35,840 bases of DNA from Enterococcus sp. (GCF_022711995.1 NZ_JALAHI010000065.1:1-35840); one strand, 5' to 3'. Counted from the first letter of the stretch, positions 16,652 through 26,692 are shown. The notes: a model not told the origin generated them from the letters alone. A program made the numbers and translations.

Positions 16652-19600
16652 ATGGATTATTTTATGCAAGAAGCAAAAATCAAACGCCGCATTCAAGAGA
16701 TCGAACCATTTAGGTATCGAAACAAGCGTCAGATCCAGCAATGGTTTGTCAAGGACCAGACCAAAGGTGAAAAATATCCGCCACTCTTTTCAACTGAACA
16801 AGTCATGCACATAGGGGAAATGTGGCAAGGAAGGGATCGCTATTTATGGCTTCAAGCGAAAGTCACCATTCCCTCGGAGATGAATATACTGTATTTTGAT
16901 TTTGGAAAAACTGGTGGCGGCAATAACTCTGGTTTTGAATCACTTTTATTTATAGATAGTGTCCCTGTTCAGGGAATCGATGCCAATCACAAAGAATTTC
17001 TATTAGAACCTGCACATTTAGGAAAAGAAGTAACTGTGGCGCTAAAGTTATGGTCTGGACTTGAAGGCGGTGGCGAAGAGCGGCAACTGACCCATGAACT
17101 GAAAGATGCATTTGTCGGCTATTTGGATGAAGATGCCAACAATTATTTTTATCTTTCTAAAATGATAGCAGAAACGATCCAACAATTAGCAGAGGACCAT
17201 GACCGAAAGTTTCGGTTACTCAAGATGTTGAATGGTTCGTTTCAACGGATCGATTGGCGAGAAAAAGGATCACCGCAGTTTTATGATAGCTTGCGGGAAG
17301 CACATCTTTTTCTAAAAGAAGCGTTGCAAGCACTTCCCAAAAGTGACTTGGTTCAAGTCACGGCAATTGGACACACCCACATTGATCTTGCGTGGCTCTG
17401 GCAGTTGAAGCACACCCGGGAAAAGGCGGCCCGCAGCTTTTCTACAGTTTTGAAATTGATGAAGGAATACCCGGAGTATGTGTTCCTTCAGACTCAGCCG
17501 CAAATTTACCAATATATCAAAGAGGATTATCCTGAATTATATGCGCAAATCAAACAACGGATCGCAGAAGGCCGCTGGGAAGTAGATGGCGCTATGTGGG
17601 TCGAAGCAGATTGTAATTTGCCTAGTGGCGAATCCCTTATCCGCCAGATTCTCTACGGCAAGAAGTTTATCCGCGAGGAATTTGGGCAAGAAAGCACCTA
17701 TCTTTGGTTGCCGGATGTTTTTGGGTATTCATGGGCGTTGCCGCAGATTTTGAAGAAAAGCGGAATCAATACCTTTATGACGACAAAAATAAGTTGGAAC
17801 CAATACAATCGCATGCCAAATGATACCTTTCTTTGGAAAGGGATCGATGGCTCTGAAATCTTGACGCATTTCATCACGACGCCCGTTCCCGGTGGTGGCA
17901 GCTGGACGGAAAAATCCAATTGGTTTTACACATGTAATGGGTTGTTGAACCCGGAGACGGTCCTAGGAGTATATCGCAGCTATCAGAATAAAGCATTGAA
18001 TCAAAACCTATTGATTTCCTATGGACATGGAGATGGCGGCGGAGGTGTCACCCGAGAAATGTTGGAAAACCGCAGAAAGATGGCCGAAATCCCGGGATTA
18101 CCGATGCTTAAAACTGGTCGAGCTGCTGACTTTTTTGAAGAGTTGCATGAAACTGTCGACCAAAATCCGAATGATCTGCCAATCTGGGATGGGGAACTGT
18201 ATTTGGAGTACCATCGCGGTACCTATACTTCGCAGGCCTTTATCAAGAAAATGAATCGCTGGTTTGAATTGCGCTTGCGGGAGCTTGAATGTTTGTACAG
18301 TCTTCAGTCTATGACAGCAGGAACGGCTTATCCAACTGCAGTATTCGAAAAGTTTTGGAAAAACGTCTTGAAGAATCAATTTCATGACATTATCCCGGGC
18401 TCTTCCATCAAAGAAGTCTATCAAGATTATCGGAACGAGGCACTTGCTTGTCAAAAGCAGCTTCATGCTCTGACAACTGCTCTTGAGTCAGAAAAACAAC
18501 AATTACGTATCATCAATACAGCCGCTTGGCAACGAACAAGCATCATCGCAGTAGCACCGGGCACGGTACCTGGGCAGCAAGTTTTCTTCGAGGGTTCTTA
18601 TTACGCTCTGGTCCATTTGCCCGCATTCCAAGCAAGTCTTTTGCCGGATTGTATTTGTGGGTTGCCATTGGAAACAGTGTCTGTTAGCAAAAAAGACCGA
18701 CTCGAGACTCCGTTTTATCAAGTCCAATGGAATGAGGCGGGGCATTTGACCCGAATCTATGACAAATCTGCACAACGAGAAGTTCTTGCTGGAACAGGGA
18801 ATGTCTTTCAATTATTTGAAGACAAACCATTGAATTTTGATGCATGGGATATTGATCTTTTCTATCAAGAAAAAGGCACGGAGCTGATCAGTGCAGGCAT
18901 TCAAGTCATCGCGAACAATCCTTTGTTTACTGTCTTAGAACAGCAAGTCACTTTTGGGCAGTCAACTATTTTACAAAAAATCTATTTCTATGCTCATACG
19001 AAACGCATCGATTTTGTTACCACGGTGGATTGGCAAGAACGCCAGCAATTGTTGAAAGTGAAATTTGATGTCAATATTCGTGCGACGGAAGCTGTTTTTG
19101 ATATTCAGCATGGGAATGTGAAGCGTCCAACTCACTGGAATACGAGCTGGGATATCGCCAAATTTGAGACAGTAGGTCATCAGTGGGCAGATATTGCACA
19201 ACAGGATTATGGAGTGGCTCTTTTGAATGATTGCAAATACGGCTACGATATCAAAGGCAATCAGCTGCGATTATCTTTATTAAAAGGAGCCATCTACCCG
19301 GATCCTCAGGCAGATCTTGGTTCCCACACGTTTACCTACAGCCTATTTCCGCATCAAGGAGATTTTGCAACCGGTCAGGTGATGGAAGAAGCTTGGGAGA
19401 TCAATGCACCATTGAGTCAACTTCAAACAGAGATGGCAAGTATTCCTCTTGAAATCGAGGCTGATGAAAGTGTGATAATCGACGCTTTGAAGTTAGCGGA
19501 AGATCAAAGCGGGTGGATCTTCCGTTGCTATGACCACTTAGGGAGCGATCGCGACATTACCATTCGCTATCATGGAGCTGGCAAAATTCACTGGCAAGAG

Positions 19601-19708
19601 ACCAACATGATGGAAGAAGCTAGCGAAGAGTTAAAAGCGGAGCCAATCGCATTTTCATTGCATCCATATGAAGTTAAAACCATTAAACTGGTGCTTAGCG
19701 AAAAGTAG
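16652..19708 (+). CDS. Alpha-mannosidase, glycoside hydrolase family 38
   Basis: A 1018-residue, zinc-dependent, retaining alpha-mannosidase. The metal-binding motif GHTHIDLAWLW is at 240-250 (His243, Asp245). Asp355 in WLPDVFGYSWALPQ is the catalytic nucleophile and also a zinc ligand. A further His lies in YGHGDGGGG, and C-terminal beta domains follow. There is no signal peptide, so it acts in the cytoplasm on imported sugars. Streptococcal relatives trim alpha-1,3-linked mannose from N-glycan fragments; the same role is inferred here from the linked importer. The start is ATG 16652 with AAAGGAG (16636-16642). It is the last gene of the operon. Confidence 0.93.
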   Translation: MDYFMQEAKIKRRIQEIEPFRYRNKRQIQQWFVKDQTKGEKYPPLFSTEQVMHIGEMWQGRDRYLWLQAKVTIPSEMNILYFDFGKTGGGNNSGFESLLFIDSVPVQGIDANHKEFLLEPAHLGKEVTVALKLWSGLEGGGEERQLTHELKDAFVGYLDEDANNYFYLSKMIAETIQQLAEDHDRKFRLLKMLNGSFQRIDWREKGSPQFYDSLREAHLFLKEALQALPKSDLVQVTAIGHTHIDLAWLWQLKHTREKAARSFSTVLKLMKEYPEYVFLQTQPQIYQYIKEDYPELYAQIKQRIAEGRWEVDGAMWVEADCNLPSGESLIRQILYGKKFIREEFGQESTYLWLPDVFGYSWALPQILKKSGINTFMTTKISWNQYNRMPNDTFLWKGIDGSEILTHFITTPVPGGGSWTEKSNWFYTCNGLLNPETVLGVYRSYQNKALNQNLLISYGHGDGGGGVTREMLENRRKMAEIPGLPMLKTGRAADFFEELHETVDQNPNDLPIWDGELYLEYHRGTYTSQAFIKKMNRWFELRLRELECLYSLQSMTAGTAYPTAVFEKFWKNVLKNQFHDIIPGSSIKEVYQDYRNEALACQKQLHALTTALESEKQQLRIINTAAWQRTSIIAVAPGTVPGQQVFFEGSYYALVHLPAFQASLLPDCICGLPLETVSVSKKDRLETPFYQVQWNEAGHLTRIYDKSAQREVLAGTGNVFQLFEDKPLNFDAWDIDLFYQEKGTELISAGIQVIANNPLFTVLEQQVTFGQSTILQKIYFYAHTKRIDFVTTVDWQERQQLLKVKFDVNIRATEAVFDIQHGNVKRPTHWNTSWDIAKFETVGHQWADIAQQDYGVALLNDCKYGYDIKGNQLRLSLLKGAIYPDPQADLGSHTFTYSLFPHQGDFATGQVMEEAWEINAPLSQLQTEMASIPLEIEADESVIIDALKLAEDQSGWIFRCYDHLGSDRDITIRYHGAGKIHWQETNMMEEASEELKAEPIAFSLHPYEVKTIKLVLSEK

Positions 19709-19899
19709 ATAGTTCTCCAGAGATGTATCGGTGAGAACACTTCTTAGATCGTTTTTAAGACAGTTTTTAATATAGCCTCCAATATAGCTAAGCTTCCAAA
19801 GTAGTTTTAAATAGCTGTGGCAAGAGACAATCCCGATTGCCTGACATCCATTTGCGAAAGAAGAGAGTCTCAAACCTGAGGTCAATAGGATGAAAAGCA

Positions 19900-19941
19900 A
19901 AAAAACTCGGCCAAACCCACTGCGGTTTGGTCGAGTTTTTT
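19900..19941. terminator. Convergent bidirectional terminator
   Basis: AAAAAACTCGGCCAAACC (19900-19917) pairs with GGTTTGGTCGAGTTTTTT (19924-19941) with one G-T pair. It serves the mannosidase transcript and the opposing rnjA transcript. Confidence 0.92.
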
Positions 19942-19942
19942 G

Positions 19943-21622
19943 TTAGATGTCGTCAGGTGTCATGATCATTGAAAGGATCATTGGGTGACGTTCTGTTTTT
20001 TCAAATAAGAAGGGTTGCAAAGCAGCGGACATGGCTTCTCGCATTTTATGTTCGCTTGGATCTGGCTGGTTCAAGACTTCTCTTAATGCGCGGAAAAGAA
20101 TCTGTTGCGCTTCATTGATCATCTCACCGGATTCACGCATATAGACGAAACCACGGGAAAGAATGTCTGGTCCTGCCAAGACTTCTTTTTTTGTCAAGTC
20201 GACGGTGGCTACGGCTAGCACTAAGCCTTCTTCTGATAAGATACGACGGTCACGCAAGACAACGTTACCGATGTCGCCAATTCCACTACCATCAACATAG
20301 ACATCACCAGCATTGAAATGACCTGCTCGTCGTGCAGAATCTGCGGTCAATGCTAACATGTCGCCATTTTCCATAATGAAACAATTTTCCTTTGGAACTC
20401 CGACGTCTTGTGCCAGTTGGGTATGGATGTTCAACATTCTGAATTCACCATGGACCGGCATAAAGAATTTAGGCTTCATCAAACGAAGCATCAGTTTTTG
20501 TTCTTCTTGACCACCGTGTCCCGAGGTATGAATATTATTCAATTTCCCATGGATCACATGTGCGCCTGCTTCTAATAGCAAGTTGATCAAGTGGTTGACA
20601 CTGGTCGTATTTCCAGGGATCGGTGAACTAGAGAAAATGACCGTATCATCTGGATGAATCTGAATTTGTCGGTGGGTACCGTTAGCGATTCGGCTAAGGG
20701 CGGCCATTGGTTCTCCTTGAGAACCAGTACATAGGATCATGGTTTCATTAGCTGGTAAGCGATTGATCTCGTGAGATTCGACGAATGTACCGTCTGGAAC
20801 TTTGATATAGCCTAAGCGTTGGCCATTAACGATCGCATTTTCCATACTTCGACCGAAGACAGCAATCTTACGTCCTGTGGCAACCGCAGCATCTGCTGCT
20901 TGTTGCAAACGGAAGATATTGGAAGCGAAGCTGGCAAAGATGATCCGGCCTTCGATTTTTTCAAAAATCTTACGAATCGAACTACCGATGGTTTTTTCTG
21001 ATTTCGTAAAGGTCGGGATCTCAGCGTTGGTACTATCGGAAAGTAAGCAAAGGACGCCTTCTTCACCGATTTTGGCCATTTTATGCAAGTTGGCTGGTTC
21101 ACCTACAGGGGTGAAATCAAACTTAAAGTCACCAGTGGCAACGATATTTCCCGAAGGTGTTTTCACAACGACGCCTAATGCATCTGGAATACTGTGGGTC
21201 GTACGGAAAAAGCTGACCGATGTTTTACGGAAACGAATCACAGTATCTTCATTGATTTCGTTTAATGTAGCATCTCGCAATAATCCATGCTCATCCAACT
21301 TATTGGTGATCAATGCCAATGCGAGTGGACCGGCATAGATAGGAATATTTGCTTCTCGCAAAAGATAAGGAATACCACCGATATGATCTTCGTGACCATG
21401 GGTGATGATCAATCCTTTAACTTTTGTTATATTTTGGACAATGTAGCTATAATCGGAAATCACATAGTCGATCCCAAGCAATTCATCTTCCGGGAATTTG
21501 ATCCCGGCATCAATCAAGATGATTTCGTCTTGAAATTGAACCCCATAACAGTTTTTTCCAATCTCGCCCAGTCCGCCGACGCCAAATACGCCGGTTTCAT
21601 TATTTTTTAGAGAGACTTTCAT
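19943..21622 (-). CDS. rnjA: Ribonuclease J1
   Basis: A 559-residue metallo-beta-lactamase/beta-CASP ribonuclease with 5'-to-3' exonuclease and endonuclease activity, a main mRNA decay and processing enzyme of Firmicutes. The metal motif HGHEDH is at 75-80, and the N-terminus [13 protein letters not shown] and a TSGHGGQEE-like beta-CASP region are present. It ends with a C-terminal domain. The start is ATG at 21620-21622, two bases after the rpoY stop, so the two genes are tightly coupled. This rpoY-rnjA order is conserved in the phylum. J1 is preferred over J2 because of the rpoY linkage. Confidence 0.96.
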   Translation of the reverse strand: MKVSLKNNETGVFGVGGLGEIGKNCYGVQFQDEIILIDAGIKFPEDELLGIDYVISDYSYIVQNITKVKGLIITHGHEDHIGGIPYLLREANIPIYAGPLALALITNKLDEHGLLRDATLNEINEDTVIRFRKTSVSFFRTTHSIPDALGVVVKTPSGNIVATGDFKFDFTPVGEPANLHKMAKIGEEGVLCLLSDSTNAEIPTFTKSEKTIGSSIRKIFEKIEGRIIFASFASNIFRLQQAADAAVATGRKIAVFGRSMENAIVNGQRLGYIKVPDGTFVESHEINRLPANETMILCTGSQGEPMAALSRIANGTHRQIQIHPDDTVIFSSSPIPGNTTSVNHLINLLLEAGAHVIHGKLNNIHTSGHGGQEEQKLMLRLMKPKFFMPVHGEFRMLNIHTQLAQDVGVPKENCFIMENGDMLALTADSARRAGHFNAGDVYVDGSGIGDIGNVVLRDRRILSEEGLVLAVATVDLTKKEVLAGPDILSRGFVYMRESGEMINEAQQILFRALREVLNQPDPSEHKMREAMSAALQPFLFEKTERHPMILSMIMTPDDI

Positions 21623-21624
21623 TA

Positions 21625-21837
21625 TTAAAACTCCGCTAATTTGAAATCAGCGTTCTCTTTTTCATACGCAAGATGTTTTTCGTCAAGTTCTTGGATAAAC
21701 TCGATGTTATATGGGGTGTTTTGTTCGACTGTACGACGTGCAGCAACCGCGTTTTCTGCGTCAATGTACAGGGAATGGGTTTGTTCTCTTTTTGGGTTGC
21801 GGTCTTTTGTTTCTTGATAATAAACTTTGTAAATCAT
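21625..21837 (-). CDS. rpoY: RNA polymerase epsilon subunit RpoY
   Basis: A 70-residue accessory subunit of RNA polymerase found only in Firmicutes (formerly YkzG, DUF1447). The start MIYKVYYQE, the [18 protein letters not shown] segment and the DENPYNIEF-like tail ([19 protein letters not shown]) match the family, and the size is standard. It contacts the polymerase near the beta-prime jaw; its role is not fully settled. It starts at 21837 with AAAGGAG upstream and is followed by rnjA with a two-base gap. A promoter is seen at 21869-21898. Confidence 0.93.
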   Translation of the reverse strand: MIYKVYYQETKDRNPKREQTHSLYIDAENAVAARRTVEQNTPYNIEFIQELDEKHLAYEKENADFKLAEF

Positions 21838-21868
21838 ACAAATTCTCCTTTATCTGCCAATGCAGTAG

Positions 21869-21898
21869 TTTATAGTGGTTCGATTCGGTGCATCACAA
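21869..21898 (-). promoter_or_regulatory. Likely rpoY-rnjA promoter
   Basis: On the minus strand TTGTGA (21893-21898), 18 bases, TATAAA (21869-21874). Upstream, GGTCA-ATAG-TGACC (21934-21947) is a small palindrome of unknown meaning. Confidence 0.5.
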
Positions 21899-22115
21899 AA
21901 TCAAGGTCCAAGGTAAGCGACCTGAAAAGTGGGGGTCAATAGTGACCGCTGCATGCTTTTTCCAGACAATCGTTGTGAGAAAAAAGAGAAAGCCTCGTCT
22001 TTGCTTTCCAAATGTTGTCGTAAAAAATTCACCGGGTTTTGTAAATCGCTTCATTACAAGTAGTATCAGTTTATCATAGAAAAGAAAATAAGTATAGAAA
22101 CTAGTTGATTTGGAA

Positions 22116-22167
22116 GGGCTTCCCTGTTTTATCCTTAAAAAAATGCTTAAAATACAGCCCTTTTTTT
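22116..22167 (+). terminator. Possible attenuator upstream of the ABC exporter genes
   Basis: GGGCT (22116-22120) can pair with AGCCC (22156-22160), with partial CTGTTTTA/TAAAATACAG pairing, and seven Ts follow. It lies upstream of the promoter at 22182 and is only weakly supported. The region 21838-22241 has no gene. Confidence 0.3.
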
Positions 22168-22181
22168 CTTTGGAAAGTGGG

Positions 22182-22210
22182 TTACTTGATAAAACGTACT
22201 ATGATATAGT
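22182..22210 (+). promoter_or_regulatory. Likely promoter of the ABC exporter operon
   Basis: TTACTT (22182-22187), 17 bases, TATAGT (22205-22210), about 32 bases before the TTG start at 22242. Confidence 0.4.
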
Positions 22211-22241
22211 AAAAGTAATGTGTAAAAAAGGAGGGACTTTT

Positions 22242-23975
22242 TTGAAATTAATGTGGCATTATACAATGCGCAATAAAAAACTGTTGGTTTTTAATTTCAT
22301 TTGTGTGTTTGGATTTATTTTGATTGAACTAGGATTACCCACATTGTTAGCTCGTATGATCGATGTTGGGATTCGAAACGGCGATCGCGAGTACATATGG
22401 AAAATGGGAATCGTCATGCTTGTCATTACGTTGACGGGGATTGCAATGAATATTTTGTTGGGGTATTTTACTTCACGGATCACAACGAATATCGTAGCCG
22501 ATATTCGAGATGATCTTTTTGAAAAGGTGCAAGGTTATTCCCATACGGAATATGAAAAAATCGGTGTTTCGTCATTGATCACTCGAGTAACCAATGATGC
22601 TTACCAAATCATGTTGTTTATGCAGAATATTCTGCGGATCGGATTGATGACGCCGATGATGTTTGCGGTTAGTTTATACATGGTTATGCGGACAAGCACT
22701 AAATTAGGGATGTATGTATTAGGGGCACTCCCAATCTTGTTGATCGCTGTCGTAGCTATCGCTAAGATTTCGGAGCCTTTGTCCAATAAACAACAATCGA
22801 ATCTAGATAAAATCAATGGTATTTTACGAGAAAATTTGTCTGGCTTACGAGTGATTCGTGCGTTCGTCAATGAGAAATTTGAAGAAAAACGCTTTAGCAA
22901 AGTCAATCAGGCTTATGCATCAAGCTCACGCAGCTTGTTCCGGTTGATGGCAACGGCACAGCCGGGATTCTTCTTTCTCTTTAATATCGTAATGGTATTG
23001 ATCATTTGGTCAGGAAGTGTTCAAATCGAAAATGGGCAGCTGCAAGTCGGTGATTTGATTGCCTTTATCGAATATATCTTCCACGCTCTGTTCTCATTCA
23101 TGCTGTTTGCGACGGTCTTTACCATGTATCCTCGCGCAGCAGTATCGGCACGACGAATTCAGGAAGCGTTAGATATGACTTCCGAAATTGTGGAAGCCGA
23201 ACAACCCGTAACAGAAGGCAAGACCAAAGGATATGTGGAATTTAAAAATGTGACCTTTGCTTATCCGGGACACGCAGAAAGCCCCGTGATCCGCAACGTT
23301 AGTTTTACGGCTTCTCCTGGTGAGACAGTGGCATTTATTGGTAGTACCGGAAGCGGGAAGTCAACATTGATCCAATTGATTCCGCGTTTTTACGATGTCA
23401 CAAAAGGGCAAGTGTTGGTTGATGGGATCGATGTCAAAGAGTACAGTTTGTCTGCTTTGAGAAATAAGATTGGTTTTATTCCTCAAAAAGCGCTGTTATT
23501 TACTGGAACGATTGCAGAAAATCTACGCTATGGTAAAGAAGATGCCACTCAAGCGGATTTGGAGCGGGCAGTTGAGATCGCTCAAGCGGCGGATTTTATT
23601 GCCAAAACTCCGGATGGCTTTGATGCGCGCTTGTCAGAAGGGGGAACGAACTTTTCTGGCGGACAGAAACAGCGTTTGGCAATTGCCCGGGCGGTGATTC
23701 GTCGTCCGGAAATCTATATTTTTGATGACAGTTTCTCGGCGCTAGACTATCAAACCGATGCCAAATTACGGGCGCGTTTGAAAAAAGAAACGACCGACTC
23801 AACGGTCTTGATCGTGGCCCAACGGGTGGGAACGATCATGCATGCGGATAAAATCATCGTGCTGAATGAAGGCGATGTGGTGGGGATCGGTACCCACAAA
23901 GAATTGCTGAAAAATTGTTCGGTTTATTACGACATTGCAGCATCACAATTATCAGAGGAGGAGTTGGCACAATGA
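22242..23975 (+). CDS. efrA: Heterodimeric ABC exporter subunit with degenerate site (EfrA-like)
   Basis: A 577-residue half-transporter, with an N-terminal six-helix exporter domain and a C-terminal ATPase domain. Walker A GSTGSGKS is at 367-374. The ABC signature is intact (FSGGQKQR). Walker B ends in Asp-Asp (IFDDS, 495-496), so the catalytic Glu is missing, which marks the degenerate half of an asymmetric heterodimer. AAGGAGGG six bases upstream selects TTG 22242. An ATGA overlap couples it to the next gene. It resembles EfrA of the enterococcal EfrAB multidrug exporter; related pairs such as LmrCD and BmrCD have the same layout. Drug export is inferred. Confidence 0.82.
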   Translation: MKLMWHYTMRNKKLLVFNFICVFGFILIELGLPTLLARMIDVGIRNGDREYIWKMGIVMLVITLTGIAMNILLGYFTSRITTNIVADIRDDLFEKVQGYSHTEYEKIGVSSLITRVTNDAYQIMLFMQNILRIGLMTPMMFAVSLYMVMRTSTKLGMYVLGALPILLIAVVAIAKISEPLSNKQQSNLDKINGILRENLSGLRVIRAFVNEKFEEKRFSKVNQAYASSSRSLFRLMATAQPGFFFLFNIVMVLIIWSGSVQIENGQLQVGDLIAFIEYIFHALFSFMLFATVFTMYPRAAVSARRIQEALDMTSEIVEAEQPVTEGKTKGYVEFKNVTFAYPGHAESPVIRNVSFTASPGETVAFIGSTGSGKSTLIQLIPRFYDVTKGQVLVDGIDVKEYSLSALRNKIGFIPQKALLFTGTIAENLRYGKEDATQADLERAVEIAQAADFIAKTPDGFDARLSEGGTNFSGGQKQRLAIARAVIRRPEIYIFDDSFSALDYQTDAKLRARLKKETTDSTVLIVAQRVGTIMHADKIIVLNEGDVVGIGTHKELLKNCSVYYDIAASQLSEEELAQ

Positions 23976-25729
23976 AAGCATTCTCTTCTTTAAAACGGTT
24001 AGGGCGCTACATCAAACCCTACAAAGTCTCTTTTATTTTAGTCTTACTTTTTACTGTCGCAACGGTTGGCTTTAATGCGGCACTGCCGTATGTGTCCGGA
24101 TTGCCTACAACAGAGATCAGTCGGAATATTGCAGCGGGAGAACCGCTGAATTTTGATTACATCATCGTTTGTTTGATCTGGATCACCGTTGTCGGTGTGG
24201 GCTATTGTTTCTCACAGTTGATGTCTGGACTTTTGATCACAACTGTCGTTCAATCGGCGATGCGTGATCTGCGGCAAGATATTGAAGAAAAGATCAACCG
24301 CTTGCCTGTTTCATATTTTGACAAAAATCAGCAAGGAAATATTTTGTCACGGGTAACGAACGATGTGGATGCAGTCAGCGGTGCGATGCAACAAGCCTTG
24401 ATCGGGATCGTCAATGCCTTTCTAGGGATCATCATGGCGGTAGCGATGATGTTTTATATCAATTCATTCATGGCGTTGATCGCATTGATCATGATTCCAA
24501 CGTCATTGATTATTTCGCGGACTATCGTTAAGAAATCGCAAAAAGACTTCCAAGGGATGCAAAATGCATTGGGAGATCTAAACGGATATGTGCAGGAAAA
24601 TATGACCGGGTTTAGTGTGCTGAAAGTCTATGGACGAGAAAAACAAACACTAGAGGGCTTTAAAAAAGTCAATCACCAACTGCGCTATTATGGCTTTCGT
24701 TCGGCTTTCGTCTCGGGATTGATGATGCCGCTAGTTCAAATGACCGCCTACTTTACGTATATTGCTATGGCAGTTATGGGAAGTTTCTATGTTATCGGTG
24801 GTGTGATCGTGGTAGGGCAGCTGCAAGCCTTCATCCAATACATTTGGCAAGTCAGTCAGCCAATGGGGAACATTACCCAGTTGTCTTCTGTCTTGCAAAG
24901 TGCTTCCGCAGCAGCAAAACGGGTTTTTGAGATTTTGGATGAACCGGAAGAACCAGTCAATCAAACCGATATTCCATTGCCAGCGGAATTTCATGGGGAT
25001 GTTCAATTTGAACATGTTGGTTTTGCCTATGATCCGAAAAAACCGTTGATCAAAGATTTGAATTTTGAAGTCAAAGCAGGTCAGACGGTAGCGATCGTCG
25101 GTCCTACAGGAGCCGGAAAAACCACATTGATCAATTTGTTGATGCGTTTCTACGACGTTAACGAAGGGGCGATCAAGATCGATGGCATCGATACGAAGAA
25201 AATGGCCCGTAGCGATGTCCGTTCGTTATTCGGCATGGTGCTGCAAGATGCTTGGTTGTATGAAGGAACCATTGGAGATAATATTCGCTTTGGTAAGTTA
25301 GATGCAACCGATTATGAAGTGGTGGATGCTGCTAAAACAGCCAATGTGGATCATTTCATCCGGACGATGCCTGACGGGTATGAGATGTTTATCAATTCCG
25401 AAGGGGATAATATCTCCCTTGGTCAAAAACAACTCTTGACGATTGCCCGAGCAATCATCTCTAATCCGAAAATCTTGATTTTGGATGAAGCAACCAGCTC
25501 CGTAGATACACGATTGGAAGCATTGATTCAAAAAGCGATGGACAAAGTGATGGAAGGACGAACCAGTTTCGTTATTGCCCACCGGTTATCGACAATTCGA
25601 GAAGCCGATTTGATCTTAGTTATGGATCAAGGATCAATCATTGAAAAAGGCAATCATGAAACACTCTTAGCAGCTGGTGGTTTTTATAGTCAGCTTTATC
25701 AAAGCCAGTTTTCAGAAGAAGCAGAATAA
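23972..25729 (+). CDS. efrB: Heterodimeric ABC exporter subunit with catalytic site (EfrB-like)
   Basis: A 585-residue half-transporter partnering the product of the upstream gene. Walker A GPTGAGKT is at 377-384. Walker B has the catalytic Glu (LDEATSS, Asp505-Glu506). The signature is altered (SLGQ instead of SGGQ), so it completes only the degenerate site in trans. The N-terminal domain has six membrane helices. The start ATG 23972 overlaps the previous stop by four bases, behind AGAGGAGGAG. The asymmetry of the two proteins fits the EfrAB, LmrCD and TM287/288 class. The repeat element at 25736 follows and may end the transcript. Confidence 0.83.
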   Translation: MKAFSSLKRLGRYIKPYKVSFILVLLFTVATVGFNAALPYVSGLPTTEISRNIAAGEPLNFDYIIVCLIWITVVGVGYCFSQLMSGLLITTVVQSAMRDLRQDIEEKINRLPVSYFDKNQQGNILSRVTNDVDAVSGAMQQALIGIVNAFLGIIMAVAMMFYINSFMALIALIMIPTSLIISRTIVKKSQKDFQGMQNALGDLNGYVQENMTGFSVLKVYGREKQTLEGFKKVNHQLRYYGFRSAFVSGLMMPLVQMTAYFTYIAMAVMGSFYVIGGVIVVGQLQAFIQYIWQVSQPMGNITQLSSVLQSASAAAKRVFEILDEPEEPVNQTDIPLPAEFHGDVQFEHVGFAYDPKKPLIKDLNFEVKAGQTVAIVGPTGAGKTTLINLLMRFYDVNEGAIKIDGIDTKKMARSDVRSLFGMVLQDAWLYEGTIGDNIRFGKLDATDYEVVDAAKTANVDHFIRTMPDGYEMFINSEGDNISLGQKQLLTIARAIISNPKILILDEATSSVDTRLEALIQKAMDKVMEGRTSFVIAHRLSTIREADLILVMDQGSIIEKGNHETLLAAGGFYSQLYQSQFSEEAE

Positions 25730-25735
25730 CGAAAA

Positions 25736-25998
25736 GGGACTATGACATAAGTCATCATCCAACAAGTGAAACCGAATCATATGCTATTGCGATAGATTCC
25801 TCTGACATTTGCGACGAGGAGTCCCTGCACCGCAGGAGCAATAGTAGGGACTGTGACATAAGTCATCATCCAACAAGTGAAACCGAATCATATGCTATTG
25901 CGGTAGATTCCTCTGACATTTGCGACGAGGAGTCCCTGCACCGCAGGAGCAGTTCGGACAGTGTTACTTGTAGGAGACTTATGGCACAGTCCTTTTTT
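25736..25998. repeat. Tandem 111-bp repeat with terminator end
   Basis: Unit 1 (25736-25846) is repeated from 25847 to about 25951 with only two base differences noticed. The second unit continues into a different tail. Its start GGACTGTGACATAAGT (25848-25863) is nearly complementary to ACTTATGGCACAGTCC (25977-25992), and six Ts follow. The structure can therefore end the ABC exporter transcript. CCTGC-ACC-GCAGG forms a small internal hairpin. No open frame exists in it. The remaining 25999-26114 shows only the upstream region of the next gene, with TGGTATAGT (26075-26083) as a possible extended -10. Confidence 0.8.
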
Positions 25999-26114
25999 GC
26001 AGGAATCCCTTGGCAGATCGCCGCTGTCTTTTTGCGGACTGAGTCAGGGGATTTTCATGGTTTAATGGTTATAATGGTATAGTAGAGAAAGAAAAATGGT
26101 AAAGGAGTGTAACA

Positions 26115-26654
26115 ATGGGGATAGTGGATAGTGAAAATAGCCAAAAGAATCAAACAAAGGAAGAGACTGCCGGCGTGAAAAATTTTATTGCGCCTAATGC
26201 GACCGTTGTCGGGGATGTCACCATCGGCAGTGAGGCGACAGTTTGGTTTCAAGCAGTGTTGCGAGGGGATGCCAATTCTATTCGGGTGGGTGAGCGGACC
26301 AATATTCAGGACGGGACGATCATTCACGTGGATCATGATGCACCTACTATCATTGCGGAAGATGTGACAGTCGGTCACCAATGTATGCTCCATGGCTGTA
26401 AGATTGAAAAAGGAGCATTGATCGGAATGAGTTCTATCGTCTTGAACCATGCGGTTATCGGTGAAAATAGTTTGATTGGCGCCGGTTCTTTAGTCACTCA
26501 AGGAACGGTCATTCCCCAAAATGTCTTGGCTTTTGGACGACCTGCAAAAGTGATTCGTCCCTTGACAGAAGAAGAAATTGCCAACAATAAAGCCAACATC
26601 GCCCATTATGTTTCCTTGGGAAAAGACTATTTGCACGGGAAATATGTTTATTAA
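26115..26654 (+). CDS. Gamma-carbonic-anhydrase-like hexapeptide-repeat protein
   Basis: A 179-residue left-handed beta-helix protein of the YrdA/PaaY/CaiE group. Hexapeptide repeats run from about residue 27 to 150. The three zinc ligands of gamma carbonic anhydrases are in place: His71 (IIHVDHD), His88 (VGHQ) and His93 (MLHGC). Carbonic anhydrase activity is likely in form but often unproven in this group. The start ATG 26115 follows AAAGGAGTG; an alternative GTG 21 residues later would match the usual shorter N-terminus. It is a single gene that ends at a convergent terminator shared with clpP. Confidence 0.87.
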   Translation: MGIVDSENSQKNQTKEETAGVKNFIAPNATVVGDVTIGSEATVWFQAVLRGDANSIRVGERTNIQDGTIIHVDHDAPTIIAEDVTVGHQCMLHGCKIEKGALIGMSSIVLNHAVIGENSLIGAGSLVTQGTVIPQNVLAFGRPAKVIRPLTEEEIANNKANIAHYVSLGKDYLHGKYVY

Positions 26655-26692
26655 TGGCAAGCGAAGTCGATCCGACCTCGATTAATGCCGAA

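Noticed and set aside
20877-21338. Plus-strand 153-codon open frame inside rnjA
   Set aside because: It lies opposite a conserved RNase J gene and shows no recognisable domain.
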